64,000 nucleotides of DNA, taken from NCBI GenBank assembly GCA_965204415.1, contig CBDBEL010000004.1, forward strand, positions 248,001 to 312,000, read 5' to 3'. The translations under genes and the position numbers were made by a program. Under the pieces are notes generated by a model. It made no database searches. It was not told the origin of the DNA and saw only the letters and a list, made by a program, of their open reading frames with translations. Shown in pieces: positions 24,841 through 33,010 of this stretch (within the stretch, counting starts at the first letter, position 1; each line of letters begins with the position of its first letter). Origin of the DNA: Aldehydirespirator sp965204415. GTDB lineage: Bacteria > Actinomycetota > Acidimicrobiia > Acidimicrobiales > Aldehydirespiratoraceae.

Positions 24841-27570
24841 GTGGCCAAGTTGACCAAGATCATCAGGAGCAACGACCCCGTGTCAGAAACTGATGCGAAT
24901 GCGGTCTTTGAACTGCTAGTGCCGATTGTGGAGATCGATCCCTCGGCGCACGACGCGGTGGAGACAGCCGGAAATGTCATCGGCCGGTGCAGACTCGGCG
25001 ATGATCGTCTCCTGTCACATGTCCTTGACTGGTGGTACGTCGCCACCACCGGCCGGCCGTCCGCCAACGGCGGCGCGCATCGACTTCCGGAATCGCTCGA
25101 CGACAGGGTCAAGAGTCCCATGGATGCCGTCGCGCGACTCGCAGTGGCGCTCCCAGCCGCGGAATGGCTCGACAAGCGGCGACAGCTCGACTCGATGCTG
25201 GCTGGACTCGATGAGACTCTGCGGCTAGATCACTACGGGGCCGTAAAGCTGCCGGGCGAGCGCGAGGTCTGGTCATGGCTACTCGGACAACTGGACGACA
25301 CCGCTCGACGCCTGAGAGCGAGTCGTCAGGCGGACGTCGCAGAGGTCGATTGGCGAAGGCTGGAGCAGGAGCTTCGCGACAGGGGTGTCAAGGTCGGGAG
25401 CCGTCGGTACAAGCAGATGCTCAAACGCTGCCACGAGGCGACGGATCGACTGAACGCGATTGTTGACCTGCAAGGAGAGGTCGAGCCGTGGATACCTCGA
25501 CCCGCGCCTGGCTTGATTGCTGAGGTCCCGAGTGAGTTCAAGCACGCCGTCGGGCCTCTGGCGGAGGCCTTGCTCCGGCCAATTTTGGCGGCCAACGCAG
25601 CGCCGCCTGTGGACAGGGCGATGGTGGTCGAACGTATCGATGCTGCCGGCCGGAGCGGCGATCGACGGGGGCGTTACAAGCTTGCCCGGGTGGTTGCTGC
25701 GTGGTGTCAACACACGGGCCAATCCATCCCGTCTCTCGAGGAGGAGCTTCATCGTCACCGCGCCCTCACAGGAGCGCTGGGAGAACTCGAAGCCAAGTCC
25801 AGCACCCCAGCCGACGGCGTCGACGAGATCAGGCTGTATGTGTTTGATGACGACATTGACGGAGCTGAGAAGGCGTTGGAGCGCCTTCGCGAGCAGATCG
25901 CGCGGCGTGAACGTGCCGAGGTCGCGCAGCGACAACTCGAAGGGCTGCACAGGAGATTACGCGAGTCCAGCCTGAGCGGAGATGCGGCCTGGCTGGAGCG
26001 CGTCGCCAACATCGAGATGCGGTTGGGCACCGATGACCCCCACGACATGGCTCGCGAGATCGGTGCCGCACAGACAGAACTGTCCGCAGAGCTTGATGAG
26101 TTGCTCAAGGAACAGCAGGAGGACTTACGACAACTCTTGGTTCCGCTCAACGACCTGCGTGCTGCCGACTCGACGGTGCGAGAGTGGGAGCGGAGAATCT
26201 CTGAGTTGGAACGTCGCGGCGGCCGGGGCGTGAATGAGCTGCAGCAGGAACTTGAGGAAGAACTGCAGCAGCTACGGGAGGAATGCCGTGTCGCTGTGGA
26301 GCAGAACCTCCTCCGGATCGACAGAATTCTGACCGACGAGCGCGGGGACTTTAGCGACGAGGACATCGGCTACTTCGCTAACTGGCATTCCGAAGTCGCT
26401 GGCTGGCTGCAGGATCCAGATCTGAGCGACGCGCAGCTGACCGAAGCCCGCCAGAGCGCGAACGAACTGTGGACCGATGTGGAGGACCGGAGAATCCACC
26501 GGTGGCAGGCCGATCAAGGAGAGGGCGAACTGGTCGACCACCTCCTGCACTACTGCAGAGGCGCTCTGGACTTCGACGCCATGGACATCCGGCGGCTGTA
26601 TGTGTCCCTCAAGACCAGGCCGTTTGTGATCCTTGCTGGACTCACGGGTTCGGGTAAGAGTTCGTTGACCCGGACCTACGCGGAGGCCTTCGGGGCCAAT
26701 GGCTCCAACGGCCGATTCCGCCGTATCGCAGTGAGGCCCGACTGGATTGACCAGACCGAGGTGCTTGGCTTCGTCAACCCGATCTCCGAGCGCTTCGTGC
26801 CAGGCTGGCTCGCCGAGACGGTAAGAGACTGTGAGCGCGAGCCAGACCGCTTGCATTTTGTGCTGCTCGACGAGATGAACCTCGCTCCGGTCGAGCAATA
26901 CCTAGCGGAGTGGCTCTCCGCCATCGAAGAGGCGCGGTCAGGAAGCGAGGACGTGCGTATGCCGCTGTACTCTGCCGCCCTGACCCCAAAGAACGAGGAC
27001 GAATGGCCGCCGAGCCTCGGATTCCCTGACAACCTCGTCATTGTGGGAACCGTCAACGTGGATGAGACCACCCGCCCGCTCTCCGAGAGGGTCCTCGATC
27101 GAGCGAACGTGCTGCTCTTGAACGTCGAGGTGTCCGAAAGGCATCACGAACCCAACGGCCAGGTGCCGGCGCCCTGGCACGTAGGGGTCGCCGAGTGGCG
27201 CAAGGCCTGCACGACAGAACCCAGCGACGGCCCTCACGAGTTCCTGGTCGACATCGCCGACATCCTGCGACAGGCAAGCATCGGCGTAGGACTGCGGGCC
27301 CACCTTGAACTGGAGCGCTTCGTGGCCAACGCCGAGGGGATCCTCGATCCTGTCAACGCACTGGACTGGGGCATCGTTCAGCGCATCATCCCCAAGATCA
27401 GGGGCTTCAAGGGACACCTGGCTGAGAGCCTCAAGGAACTGCTCGAGGAGTTCGAAAACGTGGGTGCTGACCAATCCGCGTCAATCGTGCGCCGCTGGCT
27501 CGACGATGGGGTGTCCGATGACGAGTTTCTCGAAGGTACCGATCCCAGGCTCGCGCTCGCCCGGATCTGA
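24841..27570 (+). CDS. McrB-like AAA+ GTPase with long coiled-coil N-terminus
   Basis: 909 residues from GTG 24841, which has AAGGAGG upstream. Residues 1-330 are helical and unlike known domains; about 330-560 is a long charged coiled coil (ERLREQIARRERAEVAQRQL, LQQELEEELQQLREECRVAV). The AAA+ core has Walker A LTGSGKSS (Lys606), VLLDEMNLAPVEQY (Asp677-Glu678), and VGTVNVDETTRPLSERVLDR at the McrB N-x-x-D signature place. McrB-type motors load modified DNA or RNA onto a partner nuclease. The partner is the next gene, 3 nt downstream. The N-terminal recognition part is not a known methyl-base reader, so the target is unknown. Confidence 0.88.
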   Translation: MAKLTKIIRSNDPVSETDANAVFELLVPIVEIDPSAHDAVETAGNVIGRCRLGDDRLLSHVLDWWYVATTGRPSANGGAHRLPESLDDRVKSPMDAVARLAVALPAAEWLDKRRQLDSMLAGLDETLRLDHYGAVKLPGEREVWSWLLGQLDDTARRLRASRQADVAEVDWRRLEQELRDRGVKVGSRRYKQMLKRCHEATDRLNAIVDLQGEVEPWIPRPAPGLIAEVPSEFKHAVGPLAEALLRPILAANAAPPVDRAMVVERIDAAGRSGDRRGRYKLARVVAAWCQHTGQSIPSLEEELHRHRALTGALGELEAKSSTPADGVDEIRLYVFDDDIDGAEKALERLREQIARRERAEVAQRQLEGLHRRLRESSLSGDAAWLERVANIEMRLGTDDPHDMAREIGAAQTELSAELDELLKEQQEDLRQLLVPLNDLRAADSTVREWERRISELERRGGRGVNELQQELEEELQQLREECRVAVEQNLLRIDRILTDERGDFSDEDIGYFANWHSEVAGWLQDPDLSDAQLTEARQSANELWTDVEDRRIHRWQADQGEGELVDHLLHYCRGALDFDAMDIRRLYVSLKTRPFVILAGLTGSGKSSLTRTYAEAFGANGSNGRFRRIAVRPDWIDQTEVLGFVNPISERFVPGWLAETVRDCEREPDRLHFVLLDEMNLAPVEQYLAEWLSAIEEARSGSEDVRMPLYSAALTPKNEDEWPPSLGFPDNLVIVGTVNVDETTRPLSERVLDRANVLLLNVEVSERHHEPNGQVPAPWHVGVAEWRKACTTEPSDGPHEFLVDIADILRQASIGVGLRAHLELERFVANAEGILDPVNALDWGIVQRIIPKIRGFKGHLAESLKELLEEFENVGADQSASIVRRWLDDGVSDDEFLEGTDPRLALARI

Positions 27571-27573
27571 ATC

Positions 27574-29040
27574 ATGGCCGCAGTAGAAGCGCTGGTCGGA
27601 CGGACCTGGCTTCCCCTCGGTTCGGGCACCGACTGCCCGCGGGTGCCGGAATCGGCCACATTGGCGCTTCGAGGTCTTGACAGCGGCGAGACGATCATCC
27701 TGGGCTTGCGAGCAGCACGCGCTGATCGCCGTGGCTGCATCGAGCTGCGATTGGCACGGTGCGAGGAACTGAGGGGGCATCTAGGCCTTGTTGAAGTCTC
27801 CCGTGAGGCGGGCAGAGCGGCTGGTGAGTTCGAGATCGTGCCCGACAAGATGAGCGAGCACGCATTCCAGACTCTGAGATCGGCCCTAGAGCGGATGTGG
27901 GCGGGACTCCTATTCGATCCCGGCGGCGTCAGCCGGTTGCGGGGCCAACTCCCTACGCCCGCTGAGCTGTGGCGCGCGGTCGAGAAACCGATTCGAGACA
28001 TTGCTGCTGAGCCACGATCGATCCTGGCCCGCGGTGAAGGGGTCAGGCGGCTGGAGGCAGTTCGGAGGCCTTCGGAGCTGACGGCGAGCGTCATCCGGGC
28101 TTCAGCCTCGATGGCCCGTCGTGCGGGAGGGCACACCGGTCGCTCACCTGATCCCAACGAAACAGGGAGCCTGGCCGCGCTAGCTCAGCGGCCGGGGCGT
28201 AGCAGCGTGATGATCCGCGACGTCGACATACCCGAGAATGCGCTCGTCGCCGAGACACTCCGCCGCTTGGCGTCCTACGCTCGGCGCCAACCCGACGGCC
28301 TAGAAGTGGCGACCCGCGCCAATTGGGCGCTTAGGGGCTACCCCTTCGCTTCGTGCCGCATACCCCATGGCGGCATCGAGGCAGCACGCGTGCGTACCCT
28401 TGTCGACCCGCGCTACCGGCGGGTCGACAAGGTTCTGCGGATCTTGGACAGACCCGAAGCGTATGCAACTGAGGGACCCGGCGAGGCCCGCCTCGGAGTC
28501 AAGGGGATGAGTCGCCTCTACGAGTACTGGGTGTTCCTCCAAGTGCTTGATGCATGCAGGAAACGGTACGGACCCCCGATCGAGCCGGGCTTCGCGGTGC
28601 TTGGCCGGAGAACCCGCGCTGGCACCACCCGCTTGGAGATTCCCACAGGGGCGACCGTGCGCTTCGAAGGGGAAGTACACGTGGCGTTCGAACCGCGTAT
28701 CACCTCCAGCGGAAAGGGCTGGCAAGGACTAGAGAACGTGCCACATCCGGACCCCAAGATGGCACAGAACGTGATCACTCCCGACGTCGTCGTGCTGCGC
28801 CTCGGAGCTGCGCCAGCCGCAGTGGTGTTCGACGCCAAGTACGTGGGTCGGCATTGGGTGGAACGCGAAGCAGCAAGGATTCACGCCCGCTACTCCCGCA
28901 TCCGCTGGCAAGGGAAGCCCGTCGTTCGCCAGGTCCTCGCCGCACACCCTCACCACGGCATTGACTTCCTCTGGGCAGGCTACGGCTCCGTGCCGATGGT
29001 TCCTGGCAATCCATCCGACCTAAGCGAACTCTTGCCGTGA
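27574..29040 (+). CDS. DUF2357-type PD-(D/E)XK nuclease, McrC-like partner
   Basis: A 488-residue protein. The N-terminal half is strand-rich (DUF2357-like); LGVKGMSRLYEYWVFLQVLD is the conserved YEYW helix of the family. Nuclease residues follow: ITPDVVVLRLG (Asp404), then AAVVFDAKYVG (Asp420-x-Lys422) and a YSRIRWQ helix. It begins 3 nt after the McrB-like gene, so the two are co-translated as motor and nuclease of a Type IV-like restriction system. Ends NPSDLSELLP. Confidence 0.85.
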   Translation: MAAVEALVGRTWLPLGSGTDCPRVPESATLALRGLDSGETIILGLRAARADRRGCIELRLARCEELRGHLGLVEVSREAGRAAGEFEIVPDKMSEHAFQTLRSALERMWAGLLFDPGGVSRLRGQLPTPAELWRAVEKPIRDIAAEPRSILARGEGVRRLEAVRRPSELTASVIRASASMARRAGGHTGRSPDPNETGSLAALAQRPGRSSVMIRDVDIPENALVAETLRRLASYARRQPDGLEVATRANWALRGYPFASCRIPHGGIEAARVRTLVDPRYRRVDKVLRILDRPEAYATEGPGEARLGVKGMSRLYEYWVFLQVLDACRKRYGPPIEPGFAVLGRRTRAGTTRLEIPTGATVRFEGEVHVAFEPRITSSGKGWQGLENVPHPDPKMAQNVITPDVVVLRLGAAPAAVVFDAKYVGRHWVEREAARIHARYSRIRWQGKPVVRQVLAAHPHHGIDFLWAGYGSVPMVPGNPSDLSELLP

Positions 29041-29135
29041 GATCCATCCAGCCAAGCCGAAACATCCAACAGATGGCCCATTTGAGAGGATGGCGATGTC
29101 TCGGACGGTGGCGGCGTACTGGCTCAGAACGGTGG

Positions 29136-29795
29136 TCACGCCTCCGAAGCTGGCACGAGCATCTGGCGGCTGGCGTCCGGCGGGGCGTACAGCGCAGAGA
29201 CGTACTTCCGCATGCGCTCCGGAACGGAGGCCTGCACCCATCTCTGAGCAGCCATCTGGCCATCGGACAGCGACTCGTAGCTTCCCACATCGTTGAGGGT
29301 CACGCCCTCGGCTCCGTCCAACCGCAGATGCCTGCCCTTCGCGACGACCTTGCACACATCGGTGACGATGCTGAAGGAGGCACGACGCTTCGGTACCACC
29401 CTGTCGTTGATCACTAGCCCGGCCACCCACCACTCCTCGCCGGGCTTCGCCCACGGCAGGAGTTGTGCAGCTCGCCAGGAAGGGCCAGCTAGCACAGCCA
29501 ACGCGTATTCGGAGCCCCCCATCTCGACCGGGCCCAAAGCCCAGAGGTCGGCCTGGTCCTTCAGGGGCAGAAGCATGAGATGCCCGTCAGGCTTGCCGGG
29601 CGGATGCTCCCACCAACTGTCGGTCATCTGGCTCCTAGCGTCGAACGGCTCCGATGCCCAATCCAGCCAACGGGGTACAACGTCGTTTTCCGCACCGTGC
29701 TGCCGAACCCGCCTGCCGGACATCTCAGTGGTGTCGCGGTGGATGGCGTCATCGGCTGATGTCGAGTCGTGGCTCGTCAAGGAAGGGCTCAGCAA
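29136..29795 (-). CDS. Hypothetical protein, second gene of an unknown pair
   Basis: A 219-residue protein rich in Trp and Pro (RWLDWASEPFDARS, WWEHPPGKPDGHLMLLPL), with YALAVLAGPSWRAAQLLPWA in the middle. I do not recognise the family. Its start overlaps the end of the upstream gene by 7 nt, so the two form one transcription unit. It is convergent with the McrBC-like operon. No signal peptide or membrane segment is evident. Confidence 0.6.
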   Translation of the reverse strand: MLSPSLTSHDSTSADDAIHRDTTEMSGRRVRQHGAENDVVPRWLDWASEPFDARSQMTDSWWEHPPGKPDGHLMLLPLKDQADLWALGPVEMGGSEYALAVLAGPSWRAAQLLPWAKPGEEWWVAGLVINDRVVPKRRASFSIVTDVCKVVAKGRHLRLDGAEGVTLNDVGSYESLSDGQMAAQRWVQASVPERMRKYVSALYAPPDASRQMLVPASEA

Positions 29796-30559
29796 GCGTC
29801 AACGCAATCATCTCTCATGCGCCTGACCAGAACCTCGGCCGGTTCAGAAGTGCGGACCGCTCCTCGGGCTCTGAGGTAGCCGTTGGGGTCGCCTTCGCCT
29901 ACAGGATCCACGTCGGTGACGCGCCGAATCCATAGCGGCCTATCGGTCTTGGGGTCACGAAGGACCGTGCCGGTGACATCGGCGACGTGTCCCCACACGC
30001 CCCTCATCGTGTCCTCGAGATCGGGGTCCATGTGGCAGACGACCGCAGCGTCTGTGGTGAGTTCGTAGAGGCGGAAGGTCAGGCCCCTGCGCCGGGACAG
30101 TGTCTCGACGCGGCCACGCACAGTCCCGAGCGACGTCGCCTCCGCATCGGGTTCCTCCGCAGCGAGGGTCAGAGAGGGAATCGGAGCCTTCACAACCACC
30201 TGCTTGCTGTCCGTCTGGATCGCGATCGGGTGGTTCTCATCGGCGAGGGCCATGAGTCCATGCATTTCCCGGTGCAACGGAAGGGCGCGATCAAGGCTCC
30301 CGTCCCGCACGCGTTGCGCTGCATCGATGCAGCTGTCGTACATGATCGGGATCCTGTCTACGGCCTCGTCATCTAGCGGGACGGCCTGAGCCGTCGCAGC
30401 GGCGCTTCCGTAGTCGAGCCCGGTGAGCATCCAGCGGACCTCTGCGCCATGGCTCAGCCTCAGAGCATCAAGAACTTGCGAGAAGCGAGTGAGCGCATCC
30501 GAGAACTGGTCGATGGTGACCTCGCCGCCTAGGTGGAATTTCACATGATCTTCCATCAT
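29789..30559 (-). CDS. Hypothetical protein, first gene of an unknown pair
   Basis: A 256-residue protein beginning HVKFHLGGEVTIDQFSDALT, a beta-hairpin-plus-helix start shared by many unnamed actinobacterial proteins; MLTGLDYGSAAATAQAV follows. The C-terminal half (AVVCHMDPDLEDTMRGVWGH, VTGTVLRDPKTDRPLWIRRV) reads as a small strand-rich binding domain. TACAAT at 30572-30567 ends 7 nt before the ATG, again suggesting a leaderless transcript. Function unknown; coupling to the next gene hints at a two-protein module. Confidence 0.6.
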   Translation of the reverse strand: MMEDHVKFHLGGEVTIDQFSDALTRFSQVLDALRLSHGAEVRWMLTGLDYGSAAATAQAVPLDDEAVDRIPIMYDSCIDAAQRVRDGSLDRALPLHREMHGLMALADENHPIAIQTDSKQVVVKAPIPSLTLAAEEPDAEATSLGTVRGRVETLSRRRGLTFRLYELTTDAAVVCHMDPDLEDTMRGVWGHVADVTGTVLRDPKTDRPLWIRRVTDVDPVGEGDPNGYLRARGAVRTSEPAEVLVRRMRDDCVDAC

Positions 30560-30754
30560 ATCCCATATTGTACCGTCGGTGTCGGCAGACCGCTAGCGCA
30601 AGTCACCGCGGCAAGACCGGAGCCGAATCCTCCGACCCCGGCGGCAGCGCCGGTGTCGTTCATCGGTCCTCCCGGCAGCGGGCCCGCACCACAGTAGGGT
30701 GCGCTGGCATCCGGGGCGGTCTCGGGATCACGCCACAGCGCTCGGCCGTGGGGC

Positions 30755-30876
30755 ATGAACACGCCAGGGTTTCTTCTAGACGGCACAGAGCATCGACGAG
30801 GACGCGGTCCGTCGGTTCGACGAGGAGGGGATGCGAAGCAATGACGGTTGAAGTGCAGGGACTCGACCCGGACGCG
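30755..30876 (+). pseudogene. Duplicated junction fragment: GNAT-PIN tail plus ASCH start
   Basis: This stretch matches 24273-24392 at most positions (TGAACACGC, then AGACGGCACAGAG, ATCGACGAGGA, GGTCCGT). It covers the last codons of a GNAT-PIN gene (reading frame broken) and the first eleven codons of an ASCH gene. After GACTCGACCCGGA the sequence departs into an alpha/beta-hydrolase-like frame. Confidence 0.8.
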
Positions 30877-31107
30877 CAACTGCTCGAATGGGCCGAACAG
30901 CAGCGCGCCTTCGACGGCCCCGTGCTCATCGTGTGGGCCCGCGACGAGAAGCTGATGCCGCCCGAGCACGCCGTGCGCCTCGCCGAGCACTTCGACAACG
31001 TAGAGCTGGTGTGGGTCGACGACAGCCGCACCCTCATCCCCATAGACCAGCCCGAGGTCCTCACCACCCACCTCGAACAGTTCCTAGCCCGCACCACCAC
31101 CCCCTGA
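30841..31107 (+). CDS. Chimeric small ORF: ASCH start joined to alpha/beta-hydrolase C-terminus
   Basis: 88 codons. The first ten (MTVEVQGLDP) come from the ASCH gene; the rest (GPVLIVWARDEKLMPPEHAV, then NVELVWVDDSRTLIPIDQPE) matches the last strand, Asp and C-terminal helix of an alpha/beta-hydrolase, without the nucleophile. It therefore lacks a catalytic centre and looks like a recombination product. Whether it is expressed is unknown; it keeps the translation signals of the ASCH gene. Confidence 0.6.
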   Translation: MTVEVQGLDPDAQLLEWAEQQRAFDGPVLIVWARDEKLMPPEHAVRLAEHFDNVELVWVDDSRTLIPIDQPEVLTTHLEQFLARTTTP

Positions 31108-31477
31108 CGACGCCCGAGCGTTGGTTGGTCGCTCACGCCAGCTCGTCCGGGAGCGGCCACACACGACCCCAGAACCTCCAACTGACAGATTGTTCCGAGA
31201 TTCCTAGTTCTCTATCAGCGAGATGGCCTCCCGGGTCGTGCCCTAACGGCAAGATCGAAGCCGGCTGCAAATCAAGTCGAAGTCGGTTGGGGAGGATGCT
31301 TGTGGAGTGTCCATGTGTTCGGTATGGTCAGATCAGATCTTGACGCGAGCAGTGTCGGTCACCGTCTAGACAGGGAGGAGCCGCCCTAGGGCCGCTCCTC
31401 CCTTTGCCGTCTGCACGCCTCAACAGCGGTTCTCTTCGTAAGATATACCTACAGTAGCCATTAGGGCATGGAAACAA
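31108..31477. other. Intergenic region with a strong hairpin
   Basis: No coding frame is convincing. The only clear structure is the GC-rich hairpin at 31372-31403, preceded by a TTGACG (31340-31345) that could start a short transcript. AT-rich sequence (31435-31465) precedes a Doc-like relic on the other strand. Confidence 0.5.
31372..31403 (+). terminator. Rho-independent-like terminator hairpin
   Basis: AGGGAGGAGC (31372-31381) pairs perfectly with GCTCCTCCCT (31394-31403). The loop contains GCCCTAGGGC-like symmetry and the right arm runs into TTT. A short RNA from about 31350 to 31405 would be ended by it, or it terminates the chimeric ORF transcript. Confidence 0.6.
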
Positions 31478-31760
31478 TCAGAGAGTGTCCAGCATCCGTT
31501 GGCTGTACTGGGAGAGCACCTCAGCCGAGATGCCGGTGACCTGTTCGGAGAACCAGAGATACTCCGAGAGGCTCAGGTATCTCGTCACTGGGCCAGACGA
31601 TCCAGCAACTCCTGGACTCGTTCGATTAGTCGCCTTGCGTGGGCGTTGTCAAGTCTGTTGAGGAACTTCAGGACGACACGGTCTCCGACGAGGAAGCCGA
31701 GGCGTCCGTTGCGGCGCTCGGCGTGGGAAGCGAGCCTCTCGCGGATCGTGACGACCGGAT
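31478..31760 (-). pseudogene. Remnant of a second TA pair with a Doc-like (Fic fold) toxin
   Basis: Downstream of the VapC stop, a minus frame ends LGFLVGDRVVLKFLNRLDNA then RLIERVQELLDRLAQ-stop at 31587 (antitoxin-like tail). A GTG overlapping that stop begins VTRYLSLSEY; after a 2-base shift it continues LWFSEQVTGISAEVLSQYSQ, the N-terminal signature of Doc toxins (YLSLSEYLWFAEQVTGI-like), and stops at 31478. The Fic catalytic HPFxxGNKR is missing. It is a frameshifted, truncated relic. Confidence 0.6.
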
Positions 31761-31763
31761 CGG

Positions 31764-32150
31764 CTAGGCGGCGAAGACGCTTACGTCGCGGGCGTGGGCA
31801 GCCAGCGCTCGGAGGTCCGCCAGGTCGTGGGTGAGAACTGCTCCACCCGGCTCTGCCAGCGCTACCACCACCGCGTCAACAGCTGAGCCCCGACCGGCGT
31901 GTGCCCGCAGGGCACCAGCCCGTCGAGCCAACTTCTCATCGGGAGCGACCAGGACCTTGCACTTCTTCAAGAAGCGATTGACGTCCGCATCGGTGCGCTG
32001 ACGTCCCGACAGGCACTCAACCAGGACGACTGCGGGAACAACGGTGAGCTGCGGGCCGCCATCGCCGGAATGGCGAAGGCTCGCGGCGCGTCGAGGGTCT
32101 CGGCGTGCCAGGCTGGTAACTGCACCCGAGTCGAGGACGAGGACGCTCAC
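31764..32150 (-). CDS. vapC: VapC-type PIN ribonuclease toxin
   Basis: A 128-residue protein from GTG 32150 (VSVLVLDSGAVTSLARRDPR). PIN features: Asp in VLDSG, VVPAVVLVECLSG with the conserved Glu, and AVDAVVVALAEPGGAVLTHD with the last two Asp residues. The GTGA at the start overlaps the antitoxin stop. It looks complete and functional, unlike the VapC relics at 4426 and 11016. Predicted to cleave RNA when freed from VapB. Confidence 0.88.
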   Translation of the reverse strand: MSVLVLDSGAVTSLARRDPRRAASLRHSGDGGPQLTVVPAVVLVECLSGRQRTDADVNRFLKKCKVLVAPDEKLARRAGALRAHAGRGSAVDAVVVALAEPGGAVLTHDLADLRALAAHARDVSVFAA

Positions 32151-32416
32151 CTGCGCGAACTCTTCTGCAGGTGCTCCCTGATCGGGTGCCACCAGGCCTC
32201 CGCCCGTGTCATCTCCTCGGGAGTCGGCTCGCCGACTTCCTCAATCAACTCAGCAACGTACTTTTCGTGCTCTCTGTTGAGCCTCTGCCGCTCTGCCTCG
32301 GACACGTGGATGCCCTCGGGAACGTAGTCGTCCCAGTCCGAGCAGTCGTCGGCGCGGCCGCTGCCGGCACTATCGGTGGTCCTGCTGCCGTTCACATGCT
32401 CGCTGCGGTCCAGCAT
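32147..32416 (-). CDS. vapB: VapB-type antitoxin
   Basis: An 89-residue protein with acidic N-terminus (DDCSDWDDYVPEGIHVSEAE) and a helical C-terminus (YVAELIEEVGEPTPEEMTRA) shared with the orphan antitoxin at 4211. It overlaps vapC by 4 nt. TATATC lies about 8 nt before the ATG, suggesting a leaderless mRNA. The protein should neutralise the downstream VapC. Confidence 0.8.
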   Translation of the reverse strand: MLDRSEHVNGSRTTDSAGSGRADDCSDWDDYVPEGIHVSEAERQRLNREHEKYVAELIEEVGEPTPEEMTRAEAWWHPIREHLQKSSRR

Positions 32417-32598
32417 GGAATAAGATATAGCAGACCGTCATGAAGATAACAACCTGTCAGTAGCGCCTACGATGGCAACGGCCTCCAACCTGGTGCCGTA
32501 GTGCCGCTTCTGAGCCGCGATGTCGCAAGTCCGTGGCATTGTTGGGGAATGTCTGACGCTGTGCATGCTTACGCCATCGGTTACGGGAGTCGATTCTC

Positions 32599-33010
32599 AT
32601 GGTGATGGCCAACACGGAGCGGGTCGCCAAGGCGCTGGATCTGCTGCGAGACGGGCTCGGGCCGGCGTGCGAGGCGACGTGGCGGGGGTTCTATGGCGAC
32701 GGGTGGCTGCATCAGGTCAACCTACGCCCGGTTCCCCTACATGCCCCGCCTAGCCAGCCGCGACGTCCTGTACAGCGCCATCGCGAACCGGGACTTGACC
32801 ATCACCTGGCGAGAAGAGACATTCGCCTACGCCGATGCCCACGACGGCGAGCAATGGGTCGGCCTGCACACCGACGCTGCCATCCCGCCCGCCCCCAGCG
32901 GCTTCCTGATCCACCCCGGTCATGTACCGGAGCCCAAGGCTCCCACGAGTCCGCCTGAAGTCCCCATAGATGGGTTCTACGAGGAGGGCATGCGAAGCAA
33001 TGAGGGTTGA
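32599..33010 (+). pseudogene. Internally deleted remnant of a large Swt1-HEPN/DUF499-type ATPase gene
   Basis: The first frame (MANTERVAKALDLLRDGLGP, WRGFYGDGWLHQVN) matches the usual N-terminus of large Swt1/DUF499-like proteins. After about 125 nt the frame shifts to ARFPYMPRLASRDVLYSAI, WREETFAYADAHDG and WVGLHTDA, which resembles the C-terminal end of the same class. The several kilobases between are missing. The tail FYEEGMRSNEG is borrowed from a GNAT-PIN gene. Family assignment is from memory of conserved phrases. Confidence 0.55.

Noticed and set aside
30568..30840. Coding extension upstream of the chimeric ORF
   Set aside because: No recognisable protein pattern; the ASCH start codon at 30841 with its native upstream sequence is the natural start.
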